NCBI GenBank assembly: GCA_964017145.1
Contig: OZ024847.1
Coordinates: 1,798,001-1,862,000 of the forward strand
DNA length: 64,000 nt
DNA from: Agrocybe praecox
Lineage: Eukaryota > Basidiomycota > Agaricomycetes > Agaricales > Agrocybaceae
Direction: 5' to 3'
The notes under the pieces are model-generated. The model was not told the origin of the DNA. It ran no database searches and worked only from the letters and a program-made list of their open reading frames with translations. The translations under genes were made by a program, and so were the position numbers. This document shows positions 32,987 to 45,885 of the stretch, one piece after another (position 1 is the stretch's first letter; each line of letters opens with the position of its first letter).

Positions 32987-34595
32987 TGTGCGAGAGGTGT
33001 CGTGGTTGAAGGTTGAAAATCAGAACTGGATGATGGGAAGAAGTTGAAGAGAGGGGAATACGGGCGTGTTCTGCTTATAAAGGCGCTCGGGCAGTCAACG
33101 ATCGAGCACTAACATATCCACACAACGCATAAGTAATCGGGATCGATCAAGAGTTCTGTAATAATCCGACTTTCTGCAATACTTCGACATTCGACCGGCA
33201 GGGCGAAATTCCACGAGAGAAAGGTTTTGGGCGTCTAAGGGAGATCTCGTCTTCATCTCGTTATAATTGATAATAAACTAATTATTACTTACCAGAAGTA
33301 TTTAGAGAGCTACATATCGCTCGTTTTAACAGAAACTAAATTGCATCTAGGCTCAGTGGTGCCAGAATTTCCATGAAGGACGTATCGTTATTACACCTGG
33401 TTCAAATTCGCCTGTAGTTAGAAACCTTGAAAAGAAAAAGGTGTGAATTGAAATATTCACGGCCACAACTATCTTGACTGGTAACCGTAGTGTTTAATAT
33501 TTTTGTTCTGTGGTAACCTGTTTACATATGTGCTACAAAGAAACCTGTCAGCATTCTAGCAAATATAAGAGTCCAGGCGACGAAAAGACCACGATTTATG
33601 AGCCATATGTTCAGGGAAGAGGTTGGAATTTAAGTATTTGAGGGAAGTTGGAAGTGAGAGTTCAAGTGGCGAGAAATTTTTCTTGGTACTCGCGCCTATA
33701 GGTACTGACCTAATTTTGTAGAAGAAAGAAAAGCAATCGTCAACAACCGCCAATAACGCGAATTGGCGCGAAAAAGGTTGTATGAAAATTGAATTGCTGA
33801 TCAATTGGCATTTTAGGCTGACAATTTGAGCCAAAGTAAATGCTCGATTTGTTGCGATACGTAGAATAGAGCTAACACACCTTACTAACAATACCATTTC
33901 CCTGACAATCTACAGAGTGCAAGCCAAAATGCAGAGAATTGGCAGGGGCTTCGGTATTAGTCGAGAAGATTCAAGAAACCCAGTTTCACAGTGGTGAGTA
34001 CGGAGAGTCCTGACGAAAACTAGACTGACACCTCGCATAGGGAATGGTTGGAGAAGGGTGTTCAGGCCGCCTCCTCTCGCAGAAGAGTGCGACCATGCGT
34101 TTTCAGCCATCAGCCAAGCTGTCGATTTATTACTAAAATAAAAAGAAACACAACGACATCTGGAATGTTCAGAGTTAGCACGTCTTCAAAGAGACGAAAG
34201 GAGTGCCATATGATTACCTACCAGTTCTCGTGCTTCGCCTTGTCCTTCCTAGTTTTAGTTTGGCGAAATCTGGAATTGAAGGCCTTCATTCTCTCTCGAA
34301 ATTACCGAAAAGCCGGAAATAGCCCCCACGTGCTACAACGCTTGAGACTAAGCAAGACTAAGATATCCTATGCCATGTTTCAGGAAGAGGAGGGTTTTGT
34401 TTTGCGACCTGGGACTTGAAGCTTTGAAGGTGTATCTGAAAGATTTACGTTCAGGTGAAACCAAATATAAATATCAATTGCTATTTCAAATTTCCATCCT
34501 TACACGTAAATTGAGTACATTACATAGTATATGCCCACAACATCTGCATTGATCAACAGACGAAGACTGTTGTTGTTTCCTAAATTTCCAGTAAT
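32987..34595. other. Intergenic stretch, no supported gene
   Basis: A/T-rich DNA with only short frames lacking coding character. I see no RNA gene or repeat in it. Confidence 0.5.
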
Positions 34596-35457
34596 TTATT
34601 TCATCCCGCCCACCATCTGCAGAGACGTGAATCTTTAGAAGATGAAACTGAGGAGAAGATTATGAAACGAACCCTTCTGAATTCTGCATTCACAATCAAA
34701 GGAGGTATCAAGAGCAATCAGAATGGGAGTGTTGAAAAATAGGTCGAGATTTTAACGAACGCCTACCTGCGAAACTGATCTCCTTGTCCCCGTCTAAGTC
34801 TGCTTCATCAATCATAATTTGAAGTTCTTCTTGCGTCAATTTTTCCCCTAGATGGAACGAAAAGGAAAGGTCAGTAACGTCACGCAAAAGTTACAATCTG
34901 AGGTGACAATCCGAAAGCAGAGGGAGGAAAGGGATTGTGCAGTAAACAGTGGGAACGACAAGGATGGTAAAGGTATCTAGTATAAGGATAGGCAGACAGG
35001 TTCACCTAAATTGGTCATAACCGTCGCCAGCTCTGTAAGGGTAATGCTGCCACTCCCATCTTTGTCGAATTCCTTAAACGCAGCGTGCAGTTCGCTAAGC
35101 TCCTGATCTTCAGTGCTCAGATCCAATGCCCCAGTCACTGCATCATTGCTTCCTGCATCATTGCTTCCTGGTGTTGTGGGTGACACCAAGGAAAGCTCGC
35201 TCCTTCCCATTAGGTCCACAAACTCGGAGAAATCAATGGTTCCATTGTGATCCTTGTCAATGCCGTTCAAAATGTCTTGGAGTTCTTGATCGGTAGGGTG
35301 ACGGCCTAGAGAACGCATGACAATCCCTAGCTCGTCGAGGGAGATCGTACCATTGCCGTCTACCAATAAGAAAGTTTAAGAGCGATAAATAAAAAAAACT
35401 TAAGGAATAGATACCTTTATCAAAGAGTGAAAAGGCGTCTCTGTACGCTACAGGCAT
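34596..35457 (-). CDS. Calmodulin-like protein with an inserted central linker
   Basis: Exons 35415-35457 (ATG 35457), 35006-35359, 34767-34847, 34673-34683 and 34596-34616 join in frame to give about 169 residues. Four EF-hands are visible: loop 1 [12 protein letters not shown], loop 2 [12 protein letters not shown], loop 3 [12 protein letters not shown] and loop 4 [12 protein letters not shown], all with Asp at position 1 and Glu at position 12. Between the two EF pairs lies an insertion of about 20-30 residues including tandem [10 protein letters not shown], which true calmodulin lacks. The protein ends EFRRMVGGMK, parallel to calmodulin's EFVxMM end. The 11-base fourth exon and 21-base last exon are needed to recover this ending. 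The start is uncertain: an upstream exon spliced at CCTGTAG just before AYRDAF is possible. It is expected to be a cytosolic calcium sensor distinct from the true calmodulin at the right edge. Confidence 0.8.
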
Positions 35458-36377
35458 GCCCGTTGAATCCACATCCGTGACAAGTCATTAAGATACGATG
35501 CTTACTAGAGAGGACTTCCGAGTCAGCTACTCGAGCATAACCAAGTCCATTGTCGTTGCCGTTAGATATCGCATGGCGGTGATGGACGGAAGAAAACGAG
35601 CAAGAGATGAGAAAATATCAGAACCAGTGCCAGTTAGCCGAATCCGATGCGATAGATAAATCTGGAAATTCGTACCTTCTGACTGTAGCACAACCGATTT
35701 GATGTCAACACGCTGTCCAGGCATAAAAAAAATTCAATGTAAAGACATACCATGATTATGGACTGCAGCAAAGGTACGACCAAGCAGAGAGATGAAAGAT
35801 GGAGGGAAAAGGCAAGGAAGTTGGACAGGCGCGCGCTTGATTATAAGAGTAAACTTAGACTACGCCGCAACTTGCAACTTGGCACCCAGCATATCGGTGT
35901 TGTATTTCTTTGACGGCTCTTGTTTGACTGACTTGCCAACTGAGTTTCAGCTGACATTTAATCGCATGAAGATTGTATTCCATTCTTGGCTCTTCTTGTC
36001 CAATTCTCCGTTCCGTTCGCTTTGAAAGGCCATGAACGTGGGTGACATGGACTCGTATCGAGTCGTTGAAACAGATAGGAAACCGATCAAGTGACAGTTG
36101 AACAAAAGTACATAATCAATTTAGCTAGCTAAATTGCCTTCACTAATATCTTGATTCTTTGACCATACACCAGAGAAAGATAAAGATAAGGCTACTGAGA
36201 AGATAAGGCCACTGAGTACTGAGGGCTAAAGACCACACATATCACCGACTGTCCGAGGCACTACGGAAGAGAAGCAAAACAAAAGATGCATTATGTTTAT
36301 GGCTTAGAGATCTTCGAATTTGTTGAGTTACAATTTGAGCGACACATTTAGTATTGGTTGCTTTCCAGCGTTGAACT
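35458..36377. other. Upstream region of the calmodulin-like gene and spacer
   Basis: A minus-strand open stretch (35724-35527) may be 5' exon or leader of the calmodulin-like gene but has no EF-hand similarity. The remainder shows nothing recognisable. Confidence 0.35.
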
Positions 36378-39300
36378 TCAGAACCCTCCACTTTCCAAAG
36401 ACGCAGGCAAGCCTCCTTCTCCACACCCCGCTTCACTTGGATTAACGCCAACCTCGATCACGATTTCCCCTCCTCCCACAATATCATCCCATGCGATCCA
36501 GCACACCGAATTCTTTTCAACGCCATTCACCGTCACCTTTTGTACATAGACCCTGCTGCCCACAGGAGGCGTCTGTGTTAGTGTTGCTTTATCAAATCCT
36601 TGAACAGTAACAGTGGTATCCGTCCCAAAAAGCTCATTGTGGATCGTATACGAGGAAAGGAATGGGGTGGATATGAGAAGCTGATGAGAGGATGGCACCG
36701 GGTACAGCCCGAGGAGGTGGAATGTGAGAAGAGCAGCCATAGCACCTGAGTCATCGTTGCCCGGTATCCTAATCACTCAAAAAAATAAAGAAAGAATAGA
36801 CAAGTCAGTAAATGTGGAGCAATTTTTTGTTGATGAGAACGTAATTCGGGTCATAGCTTCGTACAGCTGACTACACTGCAGTCTGACAGAATCAAGGCGA
36901 AAGAAAAGGAGATACTCACCCCCTGATACCCGTATTAAAGTTTTCATACACAACCTGCCTTACGCGGAGAGCCGTGAGATCAGGTCGATTTGCATAGTGA
37001 TATACCCATGGTATTTGGAACGATGGCTCATTTCCTGCCTGGAAATATCCTTTCGCAAAGTAATGATCCCTATTCAAATAAGATAATGTCCAATAAAATC
37101 ATCCATGGGTTGTCGAGTAAAGTATTTTCCTTGAAGAAGGGAGATAAGGATGATGGTACTCACGTTCGATTGATGAACGTCTCTTCGCCTCCCATAAGTC
37201 TAATTATCGTAGACATAGATTGCGGAGCAAAGAAACTCATTTCCCATGAAGAAGCTACAAGAAAAGAGAGTATTAGAGGTTAGGAGAACCTCCTACTGAG
37301 TTTTCGGTCTTTTGACCTACATTCATAGAACCCGACATTATTATCTGTCCCTCTGGCACAAGAATGAGGCGTAGGATCAATAGGAGAGCATGCATCCGGC
37401 GGACTGAATGCAAAGCTACCATTCTGCAATAGAAATTTCGTTATTGAGTTGGTACATTGTCAAGCACACGTCGCGATATTATAATTGAATGCACAACACA
37501 TACCGGATACCTTCGTTGGGCAAATCCCGTGAATCCATCACTGGATACGCTCGAATCCCAATGATTGATGAAGTTCATCGACCGGTTCGTGTATTTCGTT
37601 ATGTCGTCCGCGGATTTGTTGAGCGCTATAGCCGCTTGTCGAACAGCGAAATCTCCAACGGCATACTGTTTAGAAAAGTCACGTCATAAGAGTAAGGACA
37701 TGAAAGTCACGAATAAACGAGGCAGACTCGAGCTGGTTCGTACCTCAAAAGCACGAGAGGCCTCGCGCGTTGGCAGGCCAGTGGAGCCAGAAGGATCGTT
37801 CCAATCGGTGGGTATATAGCTAAATGTCTTCCATGCCGTATTTTGACGTCCAACTTCATAGAACACAAAATGTTGAAAGGTTATTCCGCAAAGTCTAGAA
37901 TCAATTCATTTGAGAAATATGAAATTCGCATTACCTTGATACCAATCTGGGGGCTGTGTCGAAGATATTCAATACGCGAAAGAATGCGAAGTTTTAGGAA
38001 CGAGCGAATAAAGTGAGTATTAATTACCGCCATAATATTGCAAGAAGACGGAGAGAAGATGTGGCAGGAATCTATACATACCGTATTTTCGGCTGTATCT
38101 ACCAATGCCTGATACAGATCATTCGTGGGGACACCAAGCTCAGATGCGCGACTGCCGTATTTCACGGCAAAGTCTCCTAGAATGGGCATCCCGTCTGAGC
38201 CGCCTTGCACATACCCGCTATAGATGTGTATCAGCAGAAACACGGACACACGACATTGGGGGGATAATTATTAACCAAAACTCACGCTTTGGTATTTGAA
38301 CGGCATTCAGGTATGTATCCTAGTCTCATGAGTAATATAAAGTCGCATGATCAACCCCGTGTAAATAGGCAAGAAAGCTAGGAGAACTAGACCTGTATTC
38401 CGCCAGCCATCTACGTAGGCATTGACAATCTCGGCCCATTCTATTGGTGAGAGTATGGAAAGAAGGGGGTGGACAGTACGGAAGGTGTCCCACGAGCTAC
38501 AGTGAACGTCATGTAAGTATTATGTTTGAGAAATGAAAAAGAGAACAAGAATTTTGTACGTACCAGAAAAGAGCGTCATAGAATGGGTATGATGAGGACC
38601 AATATGGGTTCTCATCCGTCAAGTTTGCTGGAACTAAAGAGGCACGATAGAGCTGCATTATATAACACAAAAATTAGCCAAAGGACAAAGAATAAACAAA
38701 GACGACCTTACTGAAGAATATAGTAGTTGTACCACGGTCGGGTCTTCAGCATCCACATTAATTCCTACTCTGCTCAAGACATCTTCCCACTTCGACTGGG
38801 ATGCGTCTTGAACTGCATTCCAATCCCATTCAGGCACCTCGAGCTCGGCATTAACGCAAGCTTGGTTTGCACTGATGAACGAGACGCCGAAACGGGCAGT
38901 TACGGTTCTAGAGTTGAACTCGAAAAGTGCCCCTGCTTGTATGGGAGATGTATTGGAAGTAAATGGATAGCTGAGACTTGTATTACCCAGAGAGATAACG
39001 ATGGTTGTCGGCGAACTCGTCGTCTTGGATTGGAACGTTCCGAATTGCCTTAGTACGTTATCTTGAGAAGGATTGTTGAAGTCGTAGCAGGCAAACGCAG
39101 TGTAATTGTCCGTGCCATAGCTCTATTTTAACAAATTGGTAAATCACTCATGGAATTTGAACAGAAAGAAATACCTGAAGGAAGGTACCCTGAAGCATAA
39201 CACGGCCACTTGGAGTGAGGGACACGAACCCACCGTGAAAAGAGCGCTGCAGATCGTTTGTGAGGTCTACAACAACATGGTTTGTCGCGTTCGTAGAATT

Positions 39301-39910
39301 TGGGAATGTAAACTTGATCAGGCCAGCCCTTCTTGTAGACGTAGCCTCCAATTTAATTCCATTTACAAACGTCGATGTAAAATAACCAGGAGTTGCTGCA
39401 TCCTTTCCGGCTGCGCGAAGTGCTGCACGAGCCTGAATTCCGACGGGACAAGAAGCGAACGAGCAATTCGTGAGCGGGAATAAGGGGAATATCCCATACC
39501 CTCCTTCCGTATTGCCTCCTGTGCCTTCGTCATGCATCAGGGAGATTCCAGTAATAGACGAGTTATCCGAGATATAACCTGCTTGTCGAGGTGTTGTGCT
39601 CACATCTATGCCGACCTAGGATTCGATTTGGGATCGTAAGAAAATACTTGCTGATATTAATTCCCTCAAACCAACCTTTGCCATAGCATGTGGCACAGCA
39701 GCTCCTAAAATCGATCATCCTAGTTAGTCATGGTATCAATAAAAAAAGAAAATTGGTACCCTTACCGGGAAATGAATTTCCTCCGCTGGAGCCCCCAGCA
39801 CCAGAGGCAGTTCCAATGAAAAGGTTTACGAGTGATGTCAGATTAGCTCCAGCAGCATTGGAGTATTGCAAAAGATAAGAGAGCAAGATAAAGAGGAAGA
39901 AAAAGCCCAT
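36378..39910 (-). CDS. Glycoside hydrolase family 92 alpha-mannosidase, secreted
   Basis: A gene with many introns, start ATG 39910, stop 36378, giving about 770-790 residues. The N-terminus is a signal peptide (MGFFFLFILLSYLLQYSNAA). Family hallmarks follow in order: NLFIGTASGAG..NSFPG, ISLMHDEGTGG, a WDTFRTVHPL block with YPFYDALFCS before it, GGSDGMPILGDFAVKYG, and GNDDSGAMAALLTFHLLGLY near the end. In GH92 the acidic residues of the GNDD and WDTFRT regions take part in catalysis and calcium binding. The enzymes are exo-acting, calcium-dependent alpha-mannosidases. It probably trims mannan or N-glycan mannose outside the cell. Several N-glycosylation sequons (NCS, NST, NKS) are present. 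No break was seen, although exon edges were not all fixed. Confidence 0.93.
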
Positions 39911-41973
39911 CCTGAGTGACGAATATCTTTGGAACGTCTCCAATGGCCTCTAAATACCTCACAAAGTCATGTCTATTGTCGGCCCAACCAGCAGAAGTAC
40001 GTTGATGCACCACATGCAAAGAAAAGATGACGTTGGAAGTATGGAAGTATATCCAAGTTTTACTGTGTAACATTCCTAGATTTTTTGGGAATTAGCCACA
40101 GAAGAAGATCAGTTGGTGACGAACGTGAAGAACGGCCATATGGATTGCCTTCACGTGTGTCAAGATCTTAAGAATGTCAAAACTTCAGTAGAACTATTTA
40201 AACATGTATCGTGGTAGGCGCTGTAAACTTGATCATGCTATCTGAGTTTCTGAGAAAAGAAGCTAAGAATCGGTTGTAAGTCGAGGTCCCCCGAACGACG
40301 CTTGAAGAGCAGACTGATGTATGTTGTAATGCTGGCTGCGGCCTGACGCTCGAATGAATAGCCTTTGGGTCTTCAGATTTCGTATACAAACGAGCGTTGA
40401 GCTTCATTATTGGGAATTACGAATGACACGAGTGACGAATGTAATGTGGCAAAAGCGCAAAAGAAACGAAATAATAATCATTAGGTGTGGTAATTGGAAG
40501 AGCCTGGGTCACGGGTTGTCGTCATTGCCGAAGCGGCTGAGCGTGAAAATGGCTGACTAATCACATCATCAACAGTTGCCGGATGTACGTCAGCCGGTAC
40601 TGAGCGGTACTGCCTTTCGCTCTGTTCTGTTTCTGTCAGGACTTAGGCTGAGACCTTTGTTTTTATCCTGCGTCATGTCTCAATCCGCATTTATAATCAT
40701 CCAATGGATAGCTTTCGACCCACACATAACATATACACGAAATGATACCGGCTAGTGCAAGTCCTTATTAAGAGCAACGACATACCAGTGGGTTATACTT
40801 CAAAATGCCTATACTATAGGGTGTCTAATGTCTCTATCTTAGGGTATCGCTGATAAAATAATGGGGGTTATCTGAAGAGGTTCGAGGAAAGCCAACCCAC
40901 AATCATGAATTCGTGCGGGCACGACATATTTTCTAGAGAAGCTAAACATAGAAAATTAGTTGGATTAGAGGTATTGTATTATGCTCCTCTATGTTCTGAA
41001 ACCTGTTACCATAAGCTTGGTTCCATCAGGACAAAGATCTAGTTTTCGAAGGTGGACATGGGTCAGCTAAGCAAAAAGTTGATGCGTCAGTGCCTACGGC
41101 GGCGCCATCTGCTACTGTGACCTCTGGGGCCAAATAACTCCCGCGGAGAGTTCAATCAGAAACATCAACCAGAAGAAAGCTGTTATGCAACCTGTTGGGT
41201 CAGCATCAGTGCAAAATAGGGAAAGCAAGGCTATTAAACATGTCCAAGGTCATTAGGGCGCTGGATTCCTTGTTCTCTCCCGCTACATATGACATCACAT
41301 CGTGTCTTTGTGTATTCCACATTATCAAGGGTGCTATTTATCTGCTTTCAAAAGCCCGGCATAATGACAAACTCAGACGGGTGGTAATGAAGCCCATAGA
41401 AACAAAATCTATCCGGTAATTTTCTGCTGCCATATCGGAAAGAACAGTTTATTTTTAACACCAGCTTATTTGTTTGCAAATAGACGATATTTTAACCTTC
41501 TTGCTTGCGATCGGTCGCTTGCAGAAGAAGTCATGTTCGGATCTGAAAAACCTCGGAGGCAAAGTTAACAGGCTTCTGCCATGACGAACATTTCCTTCGC
41601 GCTCCAAATGCAAGAACTGAAATAATCTTCAAGTCATCCGACCATATAAATCTTCTTGCATTAATATATGGAAGTAGCCAACAGCATCCCGTTCCATATG
41701 CCTGCGTATTCAGGTATCCTGTGGTGTGCACTGTTGCACATTACCTGCCTTCCGGCCCGTTTAAAATCGTCTAGTGTCAATCTAGACGTTGCAAACAAAG
41801 GTAGTTCAATGTTCTCTGCATTGCACTGGTTGTCAGCTGCACTATGGTCGCAATTTTTCAACAAACCAAGGACAAACTTGCGGATAATTATCTGCTCAAT
41901 CACGCACACGTGATGATAATGGAATACGATATAACACCTCCACTTCCAACGGTGTTTTACCAGTCCAGTCAAA
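39911..41973. other. Intergenic stretch between GH92 and GH12 genes
   Basis: No supported gene. 40400-41500 is A/T-rich spacer. A short minus-strand frame overlaps the GH12 promoter but has no coding character. Confidence 0.5.
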
Positions 41974-42953
41974 ATGTTCTCTTCCAAGCTCCTCGCCTTC
42001 GTCTTCGTACTTCCTTTCGTGTTCGCGGCCCCCACAGAGCTCGTGGAGAGGCAATCAATTGACACGTCCTCTCACTGCGGTGAGGAATTCATTTAATCAA
42101 ATCAATGAGTATTGCTCACTGGACGTTCATAGGTCAATGGGACACCGTCACGGTCGGCCCATACTCCCTTCTTCTTGATCAATGGGGGAAATCAGGAGCC
42201 AGCTCTGGCTCTGACTGCGCCCAGTTGACCTCTTTCAGCGGCACCACCGTTGCTTGGAAGAACCCTTGGAACTGGGTTGGCGGAAACGGAGTGAAGAGCT
42301 TCACTAACTTGCAACTCAACTCTGGTCTCAACAAGAAATTGTCTGCGATTTCAAGCATTCCCGTAAGTGCAGATATTGGATAGGCGCCCACAATACTCAA
42401 GCGAAATCATTACCACCTTCCTAAAAAGGCTACGTGGAAGTGGTCTCAGTCGTCTTCTGGAACAGTTGTCGCGGACGTCGCTTATGATTTATTCACATCT
42501 AACACTGCTGGAGGCAGCAATGTGAACGAAATCATGATCTGGCTCGCCAACTACAACGCTGGTCCCATTTCTGCCTCCTACAATTCTGATGGCACTCCCA
42601 AACCCGTCGCAAGTAATATCAACCTTGCCGGGCATACCTGGTAAATACATCCGCTATGGTCGCGTCTTGCTATCAACGCTAACGTAATTACAGGAATCTG
42701 TACTCTGGTTCCAATGGAGCCAATAATGTGTTCTCTTTCCTTCCAACCGGCAACACGATTATTACCAGCTTCAGCGGTGATATAAACACTTTCCTCAAGG
42801 TTAGAATTTTTTTGTTTGAAAATCACAGGATTTGACTGAGCCTTTTTAAAACAGTACCTCACCTCTAACGAAGGTGTCAGTTCGTCCCAATTTTTGGTGA
42901 CGGCCCAAGGAGGCACAGAAGCTACTTCTGGATCCGCCACTCTCACTACGTGA
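41974..42953 (+). CDS. Glycoside hydrolase family 12 endoglucanase, secreted
   Basis: Exons 41974-42079, 42133-42362, 42429-42640, 42694-42799 and 42855-42953 give 250 residues. A signal peptide ([18 protein letters not shown]) is followed by the GH12 beta-jelly-roll: [62 protein letters not shown], and [18 protein letters not shown]. The Glu in NEIMIW is the family nucleophile. The Glu near the end (GGTEATSG) is in the position of the acid/base. The family cuts beta-1,4-glucan or xyloglucan. The frame stops right after SGSATLTT, several residues before the usual final strand of relatives, so the last beta strand may be shortened. Introns are all consensus GT-AG. Confidence 0.93.
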
Positions 42954-43119
42954 GGCTCAAACATAAGATTTTTACCCTCAATCACTGACATGATTTGTGT
43001 AGATCCGCTTTCAGCTTGGTGATTAACTAGCAAAAGGAATAGATCACAGAATTACGATGTTCTGATGATGTCTTTATATATGGTTTATCTATGATAAAGA
43101 TTCAACTTCGGTGTTCCCG

Positions 43120-43954
43120 CTATTCCACCGACATCCATTGTTCGAAGTTCTTTAGGTATTGTTCCCATCTCCCATCGTTCCAGGCTACAATCCGTGGCCA
43201 GATATCGTCTGGACTGAGCCACCTGAGCCAGATTAACCATGCTGCGAGTACCAAATCTGAGAAGAGGACTTGGTTCCCTGTCAAAAATTCTCCTTCATTT
43301 TGATCAAATGCCGCGTGAAGCGAAGTCAAGGATTGCTCGAGACTTCTGTACACAGCTGTGCGCTCTTCTCCCTGCTTCTCCAACTCTTCGAAAGGTTTCC
43401 CATGCAAGTTTTCCATCCTGCGCAAAAACGGAAGCTTCTCGTCAATGGTTTTCGACCGATACAGCGCTTTAACTACGAGATCTGGGGCGACGACCATAAG
43501 TTTGGGCACCACGAAGTCCATGAAAAGAGATTGGAACGATCTAGCGTTTTTCGGAAAAAGCTCGCTGCTTAGAGGCCCACCAGGGTAAGTCTTTTCCAGA
43601 TACTCGACTATTGGCCTGGAGTCGGAGATGTGTGCCGGACTCTCCGCGTTGGTACGGTCAATAATAGCTGGCAGCGTGTAATGTAGATTTCCGTCTGGCT
43701 TGAAGCCTGTGGGAGGTATGCCCAATGTCTTGCATGTTTCCTCGATGGCTGAAGACTGCACCCATTGCGTACGGTATCTTAATTGCTTGTAGTTGAGGCA
43801 TAGCCTACTTCAGAAAAACACGACACGGAAAGTTAGTACCCGAATACTGACGTATGGCTACCGGGAAGACGTACCTGACTCTCCATGTGTTGGGAGAGAT
43901 AGGAACAGAAAGCGCAGTGGGAATGTCTAGGAAAATGATATCTGTATCTGTCAT
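43120..43954 (-). CDS. Glutathione S-transferase, GSTFuA-like
   Basis: Two exons (43875-43954, 43120-43804) give 254 residues. The thioredoxin-like N-terminal domain reads IIFLDIPTALSVPISPNTWR, then LCLNYKQLRYRTQWVQ, with YTLPAIIDR and the SDSRPIVEYLEKTYPG segment that binds glutathione's glutamate. An all-helical C-terminal domain follows (LTGNQVLFSDLVLAAWLIWL is the N-capping Asp region). The SPNTWR..RYRTQWV pattern is that of the fungal GSTFuA/etherase-like class of wood- and litter-decay fungi, which bind wood-derived phenolics and conjugate or deglutathionylate them. It is cytosolic, with no signal peptide. The class is inferred from motif pattern. Confidence 0.88.
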
Positions 43955-45885
43955 GATGAAAGTTACTTTGGATAAGTTGGAACCTGGGTCCCTACTAAAG
44001 TGTGTCCCTTTATATATAGGCCGGGCGATGCTCAGATTGCCACGCGATATATTAGATAAGATGGGCTTACAGTTACATCTCCGCGCAACTCTTGTATCCC
44101 ATGCCATTCAGCGTACTGTAGTATCAGTATAATTGCGAAATTACAATCAGAAAGAATGATACCGGTCAGTTTGGTATATATTGGCCATCTCGGTATTTGT
44201 TCGTAGGTGTAGATCTGTATAGGATTAAACCGGCATGTTGGATGAATGTGCCAGTGATTACAACTTGTAACTGACAAGGAAATGTGGTTTCTAGAATTTT
44301 GATTAGACCGGTACAAGAAACGAGAATGTCTCTCCTCACTGCTAGCTGCAATATTTTTGGAATAATATGCGCAACAGTTCGTGTTTGAATTTACATCCAC
44401 TAACCGCCCAACTGACGGCTGGGCCGGGCAGGCAAATCTGGCGCGACAATTTATTCATGCACGTGACTATGCGTCGACATCATGTGTTTTCAATAGCGTT
44501 GCCTGTCAGATGTCTACCTGAGACGGGAGTCCTTGGTTGACTTCATAGCCTGCTGCCGCAACAATGTCGACTTGAACTTTACTCATTCTGCGCGAGTCTA
44601 TTCGGAAGTGTCAAGCAGGTATAAAATGTGTCGATAACATGATAGACATCCCGAGCGGATGCTCCTCTTATTGCTTATACATCTGGTATCTTGGAGCTGC
44701 CTCTGGAGGACAGAATTTTGTTACGGGATACGATACACGTTAAGGGACACGGGTAATTCTTATTTCTTGCATCTCTTTTCCATAAAGGATTGACTGTGAT
44801 CAGACTACCTGGTTCTCCCTCCTCCTAGCAGTGTTCAGCCACGGTACGGGCGACAATAACATCAGATTGTTGTTATCTCTTGCAGCATCCATCAGTCAAG
44901 CTGTCAACATCTCAAAGCATGCAGCTTATGAAGTATCTTGGATATGTAGGCAAGAGGACAGTGGGCGCACGAAAATATGCCTTTCGATTATATCCCATCT
45001 TTCAAGATATTTTTGTTGCAATTCCAAATGAAGGCATGTTATCACAACTTCTTGCGGTGGCCGGTTTTGACAGATTATTCCCCACTCCCTATCACCTACC
45101 ATTGATGTCCCCGACACGCAAAATTGATGCAGTGAATCGAGTGACTGTAGCCTTTCCTAGATACTCTACGATACGTTGTGTCGTAAATCGAACGAGTCCT
45201 CGGATTAGGCAAAGCTAAATTGGACGATAAAACAGTTGCATTCGCCACGTCTTGCCTCGAAGAATGTCAATCTTGTTTGAAGATTTTCATGTATGGCAGG
45301 CAGGAGGTGCAGCATGTATCGCCGAATTTATGCACTTTTTTGTATTAAATGTTCCGCAAGTCAGGCCTATCACTCATGTCGGAAACTTGTTTTGCTGAGA
45401 AAAGCCTCGGAATAATTTTCGACTTGCTTCAGATTTTGGATTTCTCATTCTTTGGTGAAAACAACCGACCAAAGAACCTCTTACTAGTCATTTGAAGGCA
45501 AATTGCAACTCTTTTAGCGCCTTTGGAGTGCATTCGTTCTGTCGGATGAAAATACATAGGTTGTCAGGTGAGTGAAAAGACATCTAAATTTGGATTACCC
45601 CGTGTCTTTTTTCATGTTTCAGGATTGATTAACAGGTACAATATCGATGTATTTTGGGAGAGAGGCCTTCTTATTCTCTTGATATGATCATCGGGCACTT
45701 AGTACGGGTTGACCGACTGCCAGACGAATACCCCCAATGGCGCTACATGTCACCCAGCAAATTTGCTATATCACCCACGCTCAATTATCTCGTTTCGATC
45801 CTTCCTTTCGACCTCACCCACCGCTCTCTCCTTCCGACCTCCGGGTGCTCGCGCTCCTTTCAGCAACCAGTGGCTGAGGCTCGCC
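43955..45885. other. Intergenic stretch, no supported gene
   Basis: Short frames only, none with coding character. It contains the upstream regions of the divergent GST gene and the membrane-protein gene. Confidence 0.5.
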
